Below, one piece after another: positions 45,838-57,430 of a stretch of DNA of 64,000 nucleotides. The DNA is from Miscanthus floridulus (taxonomy: Eukaryota; Streptophyta; Magnoliopsida; Poales; Poaceae). Position 1 is the first letter of the stretch. Each line of letters opens with the position of its first letter. The notes under the pieces were generated by a model, which worked only from the letters and a program-made list of their open reading frames with translations, did no database searches and had not been told where the DNA came from. The stretch covers positions 51,891,633-51,955,632 of the forward strand of contig NC_089584.1 of assembly GCF_019320115.1 (NCBI RefSeq), written 5' to 3'. Made by a program: the position numbers and the translations under genes.

Positions 45838-47209
45838 CTATTGCATCAAATTTGTGTTTGATGCAAGGCGAAGCGATGCGATAGGGTCAAAAATTAGTAG
45901 TGTCCATTTAAAATGCATGATAGATAGATACATCAAATGCAGTTTTATATATTGATCTGCTAATAAATCCAAGAACAAGAGAACATAAGGAAGATAGAAT
46001 GGTCTGTAGTTGAACTCTTTTTTAACGCTACGTCTAACATACCGAAAGACACAGGCAAGGATGACATGAACTCTTATGTTGTCCATGTCATATGTGATGA
46101 TTGTTCCATCCTCTCCAGCAAAGAAAATCATATTCCATTCTAGGAGAATTGTAATCACTGTGTACTTGGTAACCCAATCCACAAAACTAAATCTAATATT
46201 AATCCTTCCAAACAGGATCCACGTGCTAACCTTATGCCTCAATGTCCAATTATTAGAACCATAGTCTTCAAGGATCCAGATTGAAAGCTTGGAATCATTA
46301 GGACCAGCATAGTACATACACACAAGTGATCCTGAGCTTGATGCATGGAGTGTTAAAGACCACTAGGCCTATCAATTTTCCTCCATGTGTTTCCCTCCAA
46401 ATTCACAATAAGTATCATAGAGTACCCCCAGAGTGCCCCATAATGTGCAGACAACCGTTAAGAAACATACTTGGTTGTCTATAAAATGTCACATCAGTAT
46501 CCTCGTCCCATTCAGATTCCTTATAGATCCATGTTGTAGTTTCAGATGAGTAGATCTCCACACCTGCGCACAAACCGTCGATATCCACATACTCAATCAC
46601 ATGGAAGTGCGCGAAGGCTGTCAGATCAAACCCCAAGCGAGCCTCACTAATAGAATGGCCAACATCATGGGTGCTAGGTGGCAGTATATTAAACTTCTAG
46701 GTCATTGGATTGCAGACGACATAGCGGTATCCATCAGCCCCAAGGCACAAGCATAGGATGAGGCCGTTGCAGCAATCTGAGATAGCTACATTGTTAGGGT
46801 TGAAGGGCAAGAATTCGAAGGAAAGGGCATACACTAGAGATGTTGGTGAAGTTTTGATTGTCGTTCTCACTATCGTAGAAGAAGCCATCAATAGTCTAGG
46901 CAGCACTTGATGATTATCGGAGATGAGGCGCTTCCAGGAGCGATAGACACATTTGTAGGAGAATAAGGAGCGGGCGGGGAGGCGGTGGAGGATCTTCAGA
47001 ACAAGATCCTCTGTGAGGTTGGCTAGTACATTCCTGTTGTTGGGGGTCGCCTCTATTTCGAAGAGCCTACAATCGTCATTGTGTAGTAGGATGAGAGCTT
47101 CCTTAGTAATAAGATCACTAAAGAGGAAAATAATCCAACAAAGATCCATCAGTGAAGTGCAAGCCTTTGGATCTAGCGGTGGCTCGGCACGAGGTGTGCA
47201 ATGGTTCAC
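45838..47209 (-). pseudogene. F-box protein pseudogene
   Basis: The F-box motif is complete (LTEDLVLKILHRLPARSLFS, then YRSWKRLISD) at about 46910-47020. It would recruit the protein to an SCF ubiquitin ligase through SKP1. An F-box-associated region follows (NNVAISDCCNGLILCLC; VCNPMT; ATHDVGHS-like; WDEDTDVTFYRQPSMFLNGC; MHIMGHSGG-like), and then, in another frame, CMYYAGPNDSKLSIWILEDY and WNMIFFAGEDGTIITYDMDN. Lesions are a TAG after PMT at about 46697 and a frame change near 46420 with further stops. It is the only feature between two gypsy insertions. The start codon is uncertain; the F-box sits about 65 residues from the chosen ATG. Confidence 0.82.
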
Positions 47210-47315
47210 ACAAATTGTGAGAGGAACAATGCGCTAGCCGTGTGGGAGGTGGCAGCGGCACGGCACGAGGCATGCAATGTTCACATAAACTAGGAGAGAG
47301 GAATAATGCGCCAAC
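47181..47315 (+). repeat. Tandem duplication upstream of the F-box pseudogene
   Basis: Two diverged copies of about 75 bp contain CGGCACGAGG, TGCAATG, TTCACA, GAGAGGAA and AATGCGC. The first overlaps the start of the F-box frame. Confidence 0.6.
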
Positions 47316-47639
47316 CTTGAAGATGGAGAAGTGGAAGTTCTACGGAGTAATATTGGTGATGCAACTATGTTGTGGGTAGTTGGGAAATAGGGAAATAACT
47401 CACGTTGAATTTACTACCACCAGTAGACCAAACGGTCATGTAGGGCCAGCGGCCAGAACGCCTATCCCAGTCGGCTCGACTTTTCATGCGACGGAGAAAA
47501 TACCACTGTTGTATCTATTGTTAACCCATGGGTGGTAGAAGTTTCAATGGCTGGTTTCCTTTGCTACGAGGCCTCCCTATCGGTCCAACTGGCGGTGGAA
47601 GTATGCCACCGTCGCTTCTATCGCTACGGCTGTGAAAGT
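47316..47639. other. Unassigned
   Basis: No gene, repeat end or domain is recognised in this stretch. Confidence 0.5.
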
Positions 47640-48530
47640 GGAGACAGTGATAAATGTAGTAGTGGTACCCTACGTCCAGTGTAGATGAGGATCTTGGGTT
47701 GGTTGTGAGTAGGGGCTTGCAACTATATGTTTGTGGGTTGAGGATCTATTCAGATATGTTGATCAACGGCTTCCTACCCCTCCTTATATAATCTAGGGGT
47801 AGGTTTATAGATAGACTATGGTCAGTTTATAAGTAAGTTTCCTAGTCAGTTATAATAGATGAAATCAGTTTCCATGTATATCTTCTTATGCTCTGTTCAC
47901 CAAGTAGTTGAGGTATCCCCGTCCGGTTAGACCTCTTGAGTAGTTGGATTGGGCCAACCTCTCCTGATTGGATGATTTCCCTTGAGGTGAGGGTGCACGG
48001 GTACCATGTAGTCGATAGTAGCCCCCGAGCCATTGTGCGATTCAGAAAATTAGATGATGGGTTAGTTGTAATTGAAGTTCGAGTGCGAGTACGTTCTGCG
48101 TCTAAGTATTTTTTGTATAGTCATAGTCGATTGGGTTCACATGAGTGGACCCGATAGGTGTAGCCCTTGAGTCTCTGAGTGATTTGAAGAATCAGTTGGA
48201 GGGAAAATTTGAAGCCAGTGGCTTCTTCTGATCTTAAGCATTCGATGAGCACACCCAATTGGCGTGATGTGATGAGTTAGGTGAATCCTAGCAGCGACAT
48301 GCCCGAGTGGTCATGGCTAGAGACGTTGCTAGCGGTGGTGTGGCTGGCTTGTGTAACCCAACAAAAGCGTACTTGAGTGGTCATAGCCAGCGACGTTGTT
48401 GGATGTAGCTTGACTGACTTGAATGAAACCTGCGGAAGTGTGCACGAGCAGATGTGTAGTCATGATCTGAGATGTTGTTGCACAACAGCGTGACTGACTC
48501 AGCTTGCCGATGTACATCATGTTAGGTTTA
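47640..48530 (-). mobile_element. Gypsy LTR plus 3' internal fragment (Tat-like)
   Basis: It has an LTR-like portion with a TATA-like segment (CTCCTTATATAATCTAGG near 47785). At 48028-48042 GTAGCCCCCGAGCC follows, which on the minus strand is a Tat-type polypurine tract (GGCTCGGGGGCTAC). Downstream internal sequence has more CCCCTGA/CCCTTGAG motifs. There is no coding domain and no matching second LTR. Boundaries are approximate. Confidence 0.5.
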
Positions 48531-50290
48531 GCCCCTGACAATATTGGCATAGCGGGAGAGTAGGAGATGTCGTGGGGATGCCGTGTCGCGTTGCGGGGGA
48601 TCAAGAGATGCCCTGGATGTGGCATTCATGAGAGAGGAACACAAGGACAAGCGTGACTCACTCAGCTTGGCGACCAGCCTACCTAACCCTAGGAGTGAGA
48701 CCCCCCACCTCCTCGGCACTGGAGCTCACATCTTGAACTTGTGCAGCAGCAGCAGGAATGGCATTTGTGAGAGAGGAAGGCAGGGACATGGGCTCTGAAA
48801 TTCATATGAATTTCTCACTAACAGGATTTCTTATGTAATTTAGCAATTTTTGTTTTATTCATAGCATATATCTTTTATGAATGTGCTTGTTCTTTTATCA
48901 TAATTTGAATTTTCAAAATTCTCTTGTAAAAAGAATCCAAAAGGAGCTTTTTTTGGAATGAAGTAAAAAACATATATGGCTGGTCATATAATCGTGGTTA
49001 TGTTTTCTATACTAGGGTTTTTATACTTGGCATAAGAAAAATAACTAAACGAATACATTTTTTTATGAATTTGTTATTGATGGAATTACCAATAGAGTAG
49101 ATCTTGTTAGTACATGGTGCAATACGCGTGAGAAGCGGAGGGGATGCAAGCACGGGGCCTACAGGGGCACATGAGACCCAGGCGCAGACGGGGCATGCTG
49201 GTTTTTTTTTTGTGAGCGCGGAACGCGGGCCTCAGGCCGGATGTCCGGACGCTAGTCGTCCCGTTTACCGAATGTCTAAAATCACTTATCCTCTTATATG
49301 TGTGGTACCATTTTGGATGTCGTATATCCTGAATATATGAATTGTTTTTGTAATTAATCTATTCTCCGCCCTAACTAAATTTTACAGCTAGATCGTCGGC
49401 CACTGAAGAAGAGAGACGTGCAATCCTCGTCATCAAATCCAGCACCAGCTGAATCAGAACCAGTGCTAGGGGAGTCGCATAGTCCAACAAGTCAACGTGC
49501 AGATGGCCAGGCGAACCTGGTAAGATAGCGAAGAAAGGTGGCATCAAAGGTTGAGCATGGACGATGAAGCTCGAGATGCAGGTGGCGACCCCAACAAGCT
49601 AGAACGGGAAGGGGGTGCAGGCCCCGAGAGACTGACATCGAGCGACATCGAGAACACCTCCCCAAGGAGCCGAAGGGGGCAGCAACAGTGGACACCGAGC
49701 CCAGGGTGGACGGGATGGCAGGAAAGAGCTAGCACGATTCTAGATACACCGAGGACGTGCTTGGTAACTATATGGGAAGAGGTATGGTGAGAGTTGATGG
49801 ACGGATTTAAGGTGGAAGTTTGATTTTTAATCACAAATCCTTGTTTGGTTCATGTGGGGAAATAAGATGTGGAGAATCGAAGGGAGAATTCATATCTACT
49901 GATTGATGTGGAGGGTTTTTGAGTGAGAAATTATAGGGCAAGTTATAATGGATGATGAGGATATTTTTTTATTAAAGCATAATTCATGAAAATTGTAAAC
50001 CTTAATATATAGTAGCTAGTTATCAACACCAAATTAGATACGTTGATCCATGGAAAAGCCTATTGAGACGTGTAGACTCATCAAATTCTCATCACAACAT
50101 CAGTATATAGAGCACACGCCAATTGTTTGCTTATTCTTTTGTTTTGTCATCGAAGTGTTAGCTTCATGATTGTATCCTTTACGTCTCCCATGCTAGCTTT
50201 CAATGGTGGAGCTCGCAGATACCCTTCGTTCTAAATTTTAAGACATTTTGGCTTACATTTTAAGGACCGTAGAAATGATGAGTGGATAAA
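48531..50290. other. Unresolved repeat-rich region with one exon-like piece
   Basis: No gene could be named. From about 49385 to 49517, an acceptor TTTTACAG, an open stretch (KKRDVQSSSSNPAPAES) and a GTAAGA donor suggest an exon, possibly of a transposon or captured gene. Around 50228 a Stowaway-like end (CCCTTCGTTCTAAATTTTAA) appears without a partner. Confidence 0.35.
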
Positions 50291-50544
50291 TTTTTTAATG
50301 CTTTGGCAAATCGGATGATTGAATTTGAAATGCTTCCATGTAGCGGTTGAGGGATGTAGTCGTTTTCAAGTAGGCAGAGTGTAATGCCAAAGTAAGCGTA
50401 AACAATGTCAGAATTTTAAGAAAGACTATATGGGCACCCTCAATTTGGAAAAGTATGGGCTCAAATTTCATCCCATTTCTCCTATGTTCTAATAGTGAAA
50501 CAATTGCAACTTCTGTACACATCATGAATTCATGCTCTCTGCTT

Positions 50545-51846
50545 TTAATTAGTAGCTGGAAAAAGCGGTGGCCGCGGCGACTGGTACTTGGTTCCTCGTA
50601 CTGGTGGGATGATAATCGGTGGCGGCGGCGGTGATGCTCTAGGTGGCGGTGGTGGTGGTGGTGGCGGTGATGGCCACCCACATTGTTGGACCTTGGTACA
50701 GTCTACGGGTTGGCTCACGACTGGCGTACACTCATCTGCACCCTTCTGCATCGGCCTTGATTGTCCCATGCAATTTGCATCGTCATGAAAGGACGATGCA
50801 TCCGCTGTGCTGCTGCACTCGGAGGCCTCGCGCGTGAAGTTGTATGAGACCGAGAGGTTCGCCAACGCCTGCAGCTTGCAGACGTGACTGGGCACATCCC
50901 CGGTAAACATGTTACGCGACAGGTCCAGCTGCTCGACCTTGGACAACCCGGTCAGAGTCGGCGGGATCGAGCCTGTGAGAGCGTTGTCGCTCACGTCGAA
51001 CCCCGTGACGTTGGTGAGGAGCCCCGTCTCGACAGGCAGGCAACCAATGCTGTTGTTGATGAAGATGAACTGGTCCAGCGTGGCGGCGGGCTAGCCGATG
51101 CTCCGGGGGATGCAGCCGCCGAGCTGGTTGTTGGCGAGGACGATCACCGTCGCCTTCGTCCTGCCGATGGTCTCCGGGATACCAGAGGTGAAGCGATTGT
51201 TGTTGAGGAAAATTGCGTCGTAGGGTTTGAGGAAGACCTCCGGCGGGATTGGGCCGTCGAAATCGTTGAACCGGATGTCGAGGTAGCTGAGCTTGGGGAC
51301 GCCGAGCACCGCGGTAGGGAAGGGCCCGACGAAGCGGTTGTTGCTGGCGTCGAGCTCGTAGAGCTCCGTCATGTTCCAGATCTCCTCCGGGATGACCCCG
51401 CAGAAGCGGATGGAGTTGAGGTGGAGCACGGCGAGGTCGGACATGAGGCCGATCTCCCTGGGCAGGTACCCCGCGACGTCGGCGGCGTTCATGTCGAGCA
51501 ACGCGACGGCGCTCTCCGACTCGTTGTGCGGCGACGGGACGCAGGACACGCCGTTGTAGGCGCACACGTCAGGGCCGACCCAGTTGCCGGTGAAGTTGTT
51601 TGGGCCAGAGTAGAGCGCCTGCTTCAATGCGTGCAGCGCCTTGTGCGCCACAAGGTGGCGCGGGTTGTTGATCTTGATGTCGATGCCAATGTCGATGTGG
51701 ACGTGGTCATTCGGGTGCTGCTCCTCGAAGGCGACCAGCTGTGGATGGGCAATGGCGGCCGCCTCGTCGGTGGTCAGCGCCAACGACGACAAGGGGAATA
51801 ATAGGAGGGTGGTGACGATGAGTAGCACAAAACGAAGGGTGCCCAT
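50545..51846 (-). pseudogene. Leucine-rich-repeat extensin (LRX-like), one in-frame stop
   Basis: LRX proteins are secreted wall proteins that bind RALF peptides and pectin. ATG at 51846 starts a clear signal peptide (MGTLRFVLLIVTTLLLFPLS). The N-terminal part follows (HLVAHKALHALKQALYSGP; DVCAYNGVSC) and then about nine LRRs (LPREIGLMSDLAVLHLNSI; LSYLDIRFNDFDGPIPPEVF; LTGSIPPTLTGLSKVEQLDL). The Cys-rich hinge (QPVDCTKVQQCG) leads to a proline-rich tail of about 45 residues ending at 50545. The gene is one exon. The frame is open except for TAG at 51093-51091, codon 252 of 433, inside an LRR. The tail is short compared with typical LRX extensin domains. It could be a recent pseudogene, a sequencing error or a naturally truncated allele. 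Confidence 0.82.
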
Positions 51847-52600
51847 GGTCAGAAATGCATGGATCATCAGCCTTGACCGAAGCCAACGCCTGGTGGAGGG
51901 ATTAAGGAACAGGAGAGAGAAAATCCATAGCGACATGTGTGGCAGTGGAGGTTTTTGTATATGCATGAGGTTGCTTAGAGTAATTTGGATGGTCGCGAGG
52001 ATTAAGAGGAACGAAAGTCGGTTTTGTGTTGATAATTGGGTTGCCAAAGAAGGTAAAACAGCTGGTCTTTTTCTTTTCTTTTCATTTTGGGATAGTATAG
52101 CATTCAGCTTTTAGGTGCAGAAAGAAACATTGTATTTTCTTTACCAGAGCACAAGAAGGTTAAGGCAAAGGCATGTTTTCTAAGGGAAAATGAGGCAATG
52201 AGCTGAACAATGCATCTGTGATTGCAGAGGAAACAAAACAGAGAAAGGGTTGGTAAATTATGCTCGTGCATTTAGAGAAAGACAGGCGCATGTTTTTTTT
52301 AAGGAAGTCGGGAGTGGAGGCCCTACCTAATTTGTATTAATATTAAAATAAGCTGTAGATATGCAATGCCAAGGTGGCAAAGAAAAGAGAAGGATGTAAG
52401 CAGAAAAATAGAGGGAAAGAAAAAGAAGTAAGGTTCAAACCTGCTTTTGCTTTTGCAAAAGCCAAACGTCAGCTAAAGGGCCCAAAAGCCATATGAGCTT
52501 TTGCCTAAAATCAACTTTCACTGCAGTACAAATCCAAAAGCACCTCTTTTCCTGCTTTCACTAGCTTTTAAGCCCCAAAATTACCCACATATCTTGTTTG
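51847..52600. other. LRX 5' flank and junk
   Basis: This is the upstream region of the LRX-like gene on the minus strand. No clear promoter element was identified. The region 52290-52350 has a T-run and GGAGGCCCTACC, a pattern seen in LINE or retrotransposon debris. Confidence 0.4.
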
Positions 52601-52609
52601 GCAAGGCAC

Positions 52610-52778
52610 GTGTTAGTGGGCCTTCTGCATCCTGTCTTCGAGATATATCCTCCAATGAGGCAAGTGATGAGGATGTGGATGACATACCAAAATCCGTAGA
52701 AGAGAAGGAAAAGACAGTAAAACCAGGCAAAAGGAAACGCAAGGGGACCTGCAATGCTGTTGAAGAGAAGAGTTGTCG
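52610..52778 (+). pseudogene. Unidentified exon fragment, acidic/basic
   Basis: An open stretch reads SGPSASCLRDISSNEASDED, then DIPKSVEEKEKTVKPGKRKR and KGTCNAVEEKSC. The Asp/Glu-rich part followed by a KRKR-type basic patch is typical of a nuclear protein linker. The parent gene is not recognised. It ends where different sequence begins at about 52780. Confidence 0.35.
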
Positions 52779-53126
52779 GGGTCAAGATACCCTGAGTATC
52801 TCAAGGCATCGAATGCTAAGCCGCTTGGGCGGCCCAGCTAGCCAAAGCCTAGCAACTATGGCCCGCTTAAGCCGTGCAGATCCCGGGTTAAACACCAAGA
52901 CATGCAGCCCATCATGGCCTCTTCCTTCTCCTTCCGCTGCATGCCTCGCAGTCACGCTCGACCTCTTCCCCGTCTTGACCCGTGAGAAAGGACAGGGAGA
53001 GGCTGGACGCCATCGAGTATGCCTGCCCTGACAGAGACTGGCACGCTCTACACACTTTGTTAGAACGGAGAGGGCAGCCATCTCTCGAGACGTGAGATCT
53101 CGAGGCAGACGCCATCCCTGCGCACC
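52779..53126. other. Probable internal sequence of a gypsy element
   Basis: No domain is recognised. It lies just outside the LTR boundary at 53127, where a minus-strand element would have its leader. The inverse strand contains GGATGGCGTCTGCC, a possible degraded primer-binding site. Confidence 0.35.
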
Positions 53127-53202
53127 TATTGGTATTAGTTAACGCAAACAGAGAAATCCACAAGCGCACGAATACCTTGTAGCTTTCAGCCATGAGAATT
53201 CT
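53127..53202 (-). repeat. Gypsy LTR piece left of the PMD-MULE
   Basis: TATTGGTATTAGTTAACG and CACAAGCGCACGAATACC match the end of the gypsy LTR at 38102 (TGTTGGTATTTCTTAACG; CGCAAGCGCACGGAAGTACC). The LTR resumes after the MULE at 57733 (AGGGTATCGTATTTATC against AGGGTCTCATATTTTCC). Confidence 0.75.
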
Positions 53203-53670
53203 GATTTTTTTTAATTTTAACACTTTTTGAAAACTAATTTTAAATCAAACACTACCTATTTAAAAAAAAACTAACACTTTTGGCCACGTCTATTGCCCTG
53301 GCGCGGCCAAATGCCTGTGCCGCACCATGCATGGTGGCGCGGCAGCGGGCTGACGTGGCAACGACCGGAATCGCGACCGGTGACATGGTAGGGCTCTGCC
53401 ACGCCATCGATCTTGGCGTGGCTGTGCCACGCCAAGGAGCATGACGCGGCAGGGCCAAATAAATATCGCGCGTGAGCCCGCCCGCCCGCACGCACCTCTG
53501 CCTGCCCGCCCGCCGCCAGCGCCCGCACGCGCCCTTGCTCGCCCACGCCGTGCCTGGCCACTCCCGCCACGTAGCGCCCGCGCCGGCCGCGCCACGAACG
53601 CCGGCGCATCAAGGCCACCCGCTCCTAAGGTACCTCCTTCTCGATTTCATGTTATTTTGATTATTATTGT

Positions 53671-53815
53671 TTTAGGATAATTAGTGATTTAGGATAATTA
53701 GTGATTTAGGATAGTTAGTGATTTAGGATAGTTAGGGTTTTATGATTGTTATTGATTTATGATAGTTTATCAAATTTAGGATAATTAGTGATTTAGGATA
53801 GTTAGGTTAGTGAAT
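53671..53815 (+). repeat. GATTTAGGATAATTAGT tandem-like repeat
   Basis: About five copies of a 17-19 bp unit (GATTTAGGATA[AG]TTAGT) lie in the first intron of the PMD gene. Confidence 0.8.
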
Positions 53816-54187
53816 TTGTTTGTGATTTACGTAGGTAGTTTTTAGGTTTGAGGTTGTGTGTTCTAGTATAGTTAGGATTTTGGGTTTAGGGTTTGATTAG
53901 GTATTTTGGGTATAGATACTAGTTTACAAATGTCAGTACTTACTAGTGCGTGATACGTTGATTTTGATGACTTCATAAAATTTCGTCAAATGCATATATT
54001 CCTAATGAAGTTGTTTATGTTACTAGTGTGTGATATATCTGTTAATGTTACTTTGAATATATACATGTGCTTTCATATTGTGTTCGTAGTGCATAACAAG
54101 TAGTTCAAATTTTACAATGCTACATAATGTTAATTTGAATTTTGTTAATTTAAATACTCTAACGCTTAGTTTATCAATTTGTAACAG

Positions 54188-56842
54188 GATGACCCCTCCC
54201 ACAAGCACCCATTGTACCCTATTCTTGAGGTGGAGTACGACGACCATCGCCGAGCACACATCTTGAGTGACAACGACGCAGAGGTAGCCTTGCCTACTTT
54301 AAGGCCCCACACGCACACCAGGGCGCACCAGTGGGACGAGTGTTATGCGCCATACATACGGCGTGCCGGCTTCCTCGAGCTTGTCCGTGTTGTCAACCAC
54401 GGTCTTCCGCCCCTTGACCCAGCACTACTTACTGCAGCTGTAGACAGGTGCGAATGCATTCTTTGTACGTAAACTTTCTTGTAACAAATTTGAGGCAACT
54501 AATAGTCGTTCTATTCTTATAACAGGTGAAGGCCTGAGACCCACACGTTCCACCTACCTTGTGGCGAGATGACCTTGACCATGCAGGACGTGAAGGCTAT
54601 TTTTGGCCTTCGGTTGGGGGGACTTCCAGTGACAATGATAGTTGACAACGATCACTGGAGGGAGCTAGTGGCTCAATTTACTGGCTTTCTTCCACCGGAC
54701 GATGAGGCTTCCAAGAAAAATAAGTGAGAAATTAAAGCCTATTTAATACTTGCATTGCTTTCCTGCAGCCATCGGGTCTCATTTTCTTTGGTAAATTTTA
54801 GAAAAACTTCTGGTGTTTCGTCATCCTGGATCATGGAGCGCTTTAATTACTTGGACCCATAGGCTGAGGAGGCTCAGATCGACAGGTTCGCTCGAGTGTG
54901 GCTCTAGCACTTTTTTGGTGCTTTTCTCTTCCTAGACGCCTCGGGCAACACCATAAGCTAGATCTTCCTTGACATACTACGCCAGCCGTAGGAGAACATA
55001 GCGGTGTACAGCTGGGGTAGCGCAGTCCTGGCATGGACGTATCGACAGCTATGCGTTGCATGTCGTCACACCTCAGGGTATGCGAACCTTGGAGGTTGCT
55101 CATACCTACTCCAGGTTTGGTGTTGGGAACGATGGCCCGTTGGGAGGCCCCTTAGTACTGGTTTACCGGTAAGTACTTCGGTTTATTATATTCTTCGATA
55201 TGGTGAGTTTATTAATGCTAATTCATTATCGTGTTCAATGCAGCAATGGAACAGGCAGGATACACTCCCTACAGCTCTGTTTATCTGGACGGAATCAGAG
55301 TTAGTTAGAGGGAATGTGAGGCGCGAGTACAGGGAGTACACGGACGGTCTCGACGCCTAACACAGCACCAGGTTACGCTCTCTTTACTATCATACATGTG
55401 TCTTGTTCGATCTACACTACATCATAGCCTAACTCAATTACAAAATGTTTAGGTGCATTGGTGTCCTTGGGATGCTCCGGAGCTCTAGTACTATCTCAGT
55501 CCTATCACTAGGGATGAGTCAGAGGAGTATCGCTGCAATGTCCAGCTTATTTTCTTCCATGTGGTCAAGATTCACTTGCCTGTTAGGGTCTTCAGACAGT
55601 TTGGAAGAATGACAGGCTCCCCACCACCGCTTTACTCCACCAACCAAGGATTGCACGGGTGCGTTATCGATTAATAACAAAGCTACAATTCAGAGGAGTG
55701 TGTGGTACAACTAACATCGTTTTGTTGCAGGTATGACCGTAGGAAGAGTTACAAGACCAAGGATTGGCGCGTGACACACAATGCGCACATTCACTTGTGG
55801 GAGACCAGGGAATGGTAGCCGGTCCATGCGGGTCCTCCACACGACCAGCACACCTTCGATGAGTACCTGTGCTGGCTTCACAGGTCTATGAGGATACATA
55901 TCAAGCCCCCATACACTGAGGAGGTGATTGATGAGGACTCGGAGGAAGATGTGATCGAAGATGTGTACGACGTTGTCACTAGAGAGGACACACAGCTACA
56001 GAGAGCCCTGCTATAAAGATACATGGTAAGATACTTGAATGGTACAATTTGTTATCCATTTGGTATTAAGTATGTATACTAAAACTATTCAACCGTGTTT
56101 CTGTACCCAGACGACACAATTGTCGAGGTTGTCCAACGAAGCAGCGTCCTAGCTTCACGAGTCTAGAGGGCAGGGGCCAGGAATTCTCAAGGCTTTTGTG
56201 GAGGTAAACATAAACTAGTCTGTTCTGAAATTGTTTCTTTAGTGTATATGCGTTTGGGAAATGCACTAACTTTAATGTCTATTTATGCAGAAGGTGAAGA
56301 AGAGCTGCAGGAAGCTAGCTCAAAAGCTGAGCTGCATGGACACTCCTTATGAGGAACCACCACTCCCAGTATGGTCCGGTGGCACGTCTTCAGCCTCTTT
56401 GAGGGCACCAGTCGGCTCTTCTTAGCCAATGATAGGTGCCACTTCCGCGGTGCATACACCACCACATTATAGCACTAGGAAGGACCCTGCAACCGAGGAC
56501 AACAATGACGATAATGATGACCCCTCGGGCTTCTACAGACAGCACGACCAGTGGGACGATTGGCCACAGGATGAGATCAACATGTCTCAGCTAGGTGGTG
56601 CCCCGCTTGGTACCCAAGGAGCCTCACAGGTACTAACAAAGGTAGTTTCTTTAAATATGTAGGCTACATGAACTAACGATCATAAAGAATTCTAAGTAAT
56701 CATGCATATCATATACTTGCAGGGTACGAGCCATACGCACTGGCAACACGACCACACCGACATTGGCTACACTCCTAATGTGTTGCCAACAAATCCAAAT
56801 AGACATAGGCGTCTGAGGGATCCTTACACTCCTGGGTCTTAG
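54188..56842 (+). pseudogene. Plant mobile domain (MAIN/MAIL-like) protein gene, nine coding exons with stops
   Basis: The plant mobile domain is shared by transposon proteins and host proteins such as MAIN and MAIL1, which interact with PP7-type phosphatases and affect transposon silencing. Exons: 54188-54447, 54526-54723, 54802-55168, 55244-55371, 55453-55658, 55731-56025, 56111-56203, 56291-56629 and 56723-56842. A non-coding leader exon probably ends at 53631. Domain blocks include AGFLELVRVVNHGLPPLDPA, FHLPCGEMTLTMQDVKAIFG, HWRELVAQFTGFLPPDD and RRLRDPYTPGS at the end. The exon structure is complete and no frameshift was seen, but about ten stops occur. They lie near 54527, 54862, 54907, 54960, 54990, 55360, 55484, 55818, 56014 and 56425. 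Most fit CAG or TGG changed to TAG or TGA. No start codon is obvious in the first coding exon. Confidence 0.85.
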
Positions 56843-57029
56843 TTTGTTAGGTCAAACTATTATTGGCATCCAAAACTTGTAGGCTTAGTTGGTTATGTTA
56901 TGTCGAACTTATGTCAAACCAATGAAAATGTTATGTGGTAGCTTGTCAACTTGCACACGGACTTCATTTATTTGCTTTATATTCATTTCAATGCGTCGCG
57001 ACATCACTGCATGCGAGATTAAGTAGCAA

Positions 57030-57430
57030 CTAGTTCAGAAACTGACAATCCCAGGGTATCTCGACGCCGGTGGCCAGCGTCTTGCGTGAGGGGTCGAGGA
57101 AGCCGGGGTCCATGGTCACGTCGCCGCCGATCCTCCAATATGGGGCCAAAAAGCCAAATAAATAAGTTCCCTTAAAAATATATTTGTTTCGATCTAATCT
57201 AATTTTTCGTAATCGATTAGTTAGCATGGTGGTTAACCGTATTATGAAAGACAGAAAAAATATCATTGGCTTATCAAATTCTCTATTCGGCCATGAAAAA
57301 AATTCAACAAAAGACAGAAACAAATCCACTATTGATTTTACGTCAAGCAATACTTAGAATAACTCCCACTATCGGCACGACGCGTTTCGATTAAACCGTC
57401 CAGGTACCGCTGGGCGGGCGGTGGGCGCGG
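57030..57430 (-). other. Foreign fragment between PMD gene and right TIR
   Basis: On the minus strand 57042-57150 is GC-rich and reads RIGGDVTMDPGFLDPSRKT, then LATGVEIPWDC, unlike the AT-rich sequence beside it. It may be a captured host gene fragment, as Pack-MULEs carry. The source gene is not recognised. The rest, up to the TIR at 57460, is AT-rich without features. Confidence 0.4.

Noticed and set aside
50884..51801. Long plus-strand open frame of 305 residues
   Set aside because: It is the antisense of the LRX-like gene; the minus frame has a signal peptide, LRRs and hinge cysteines, while this one has only a charged composition caused by codon bias.
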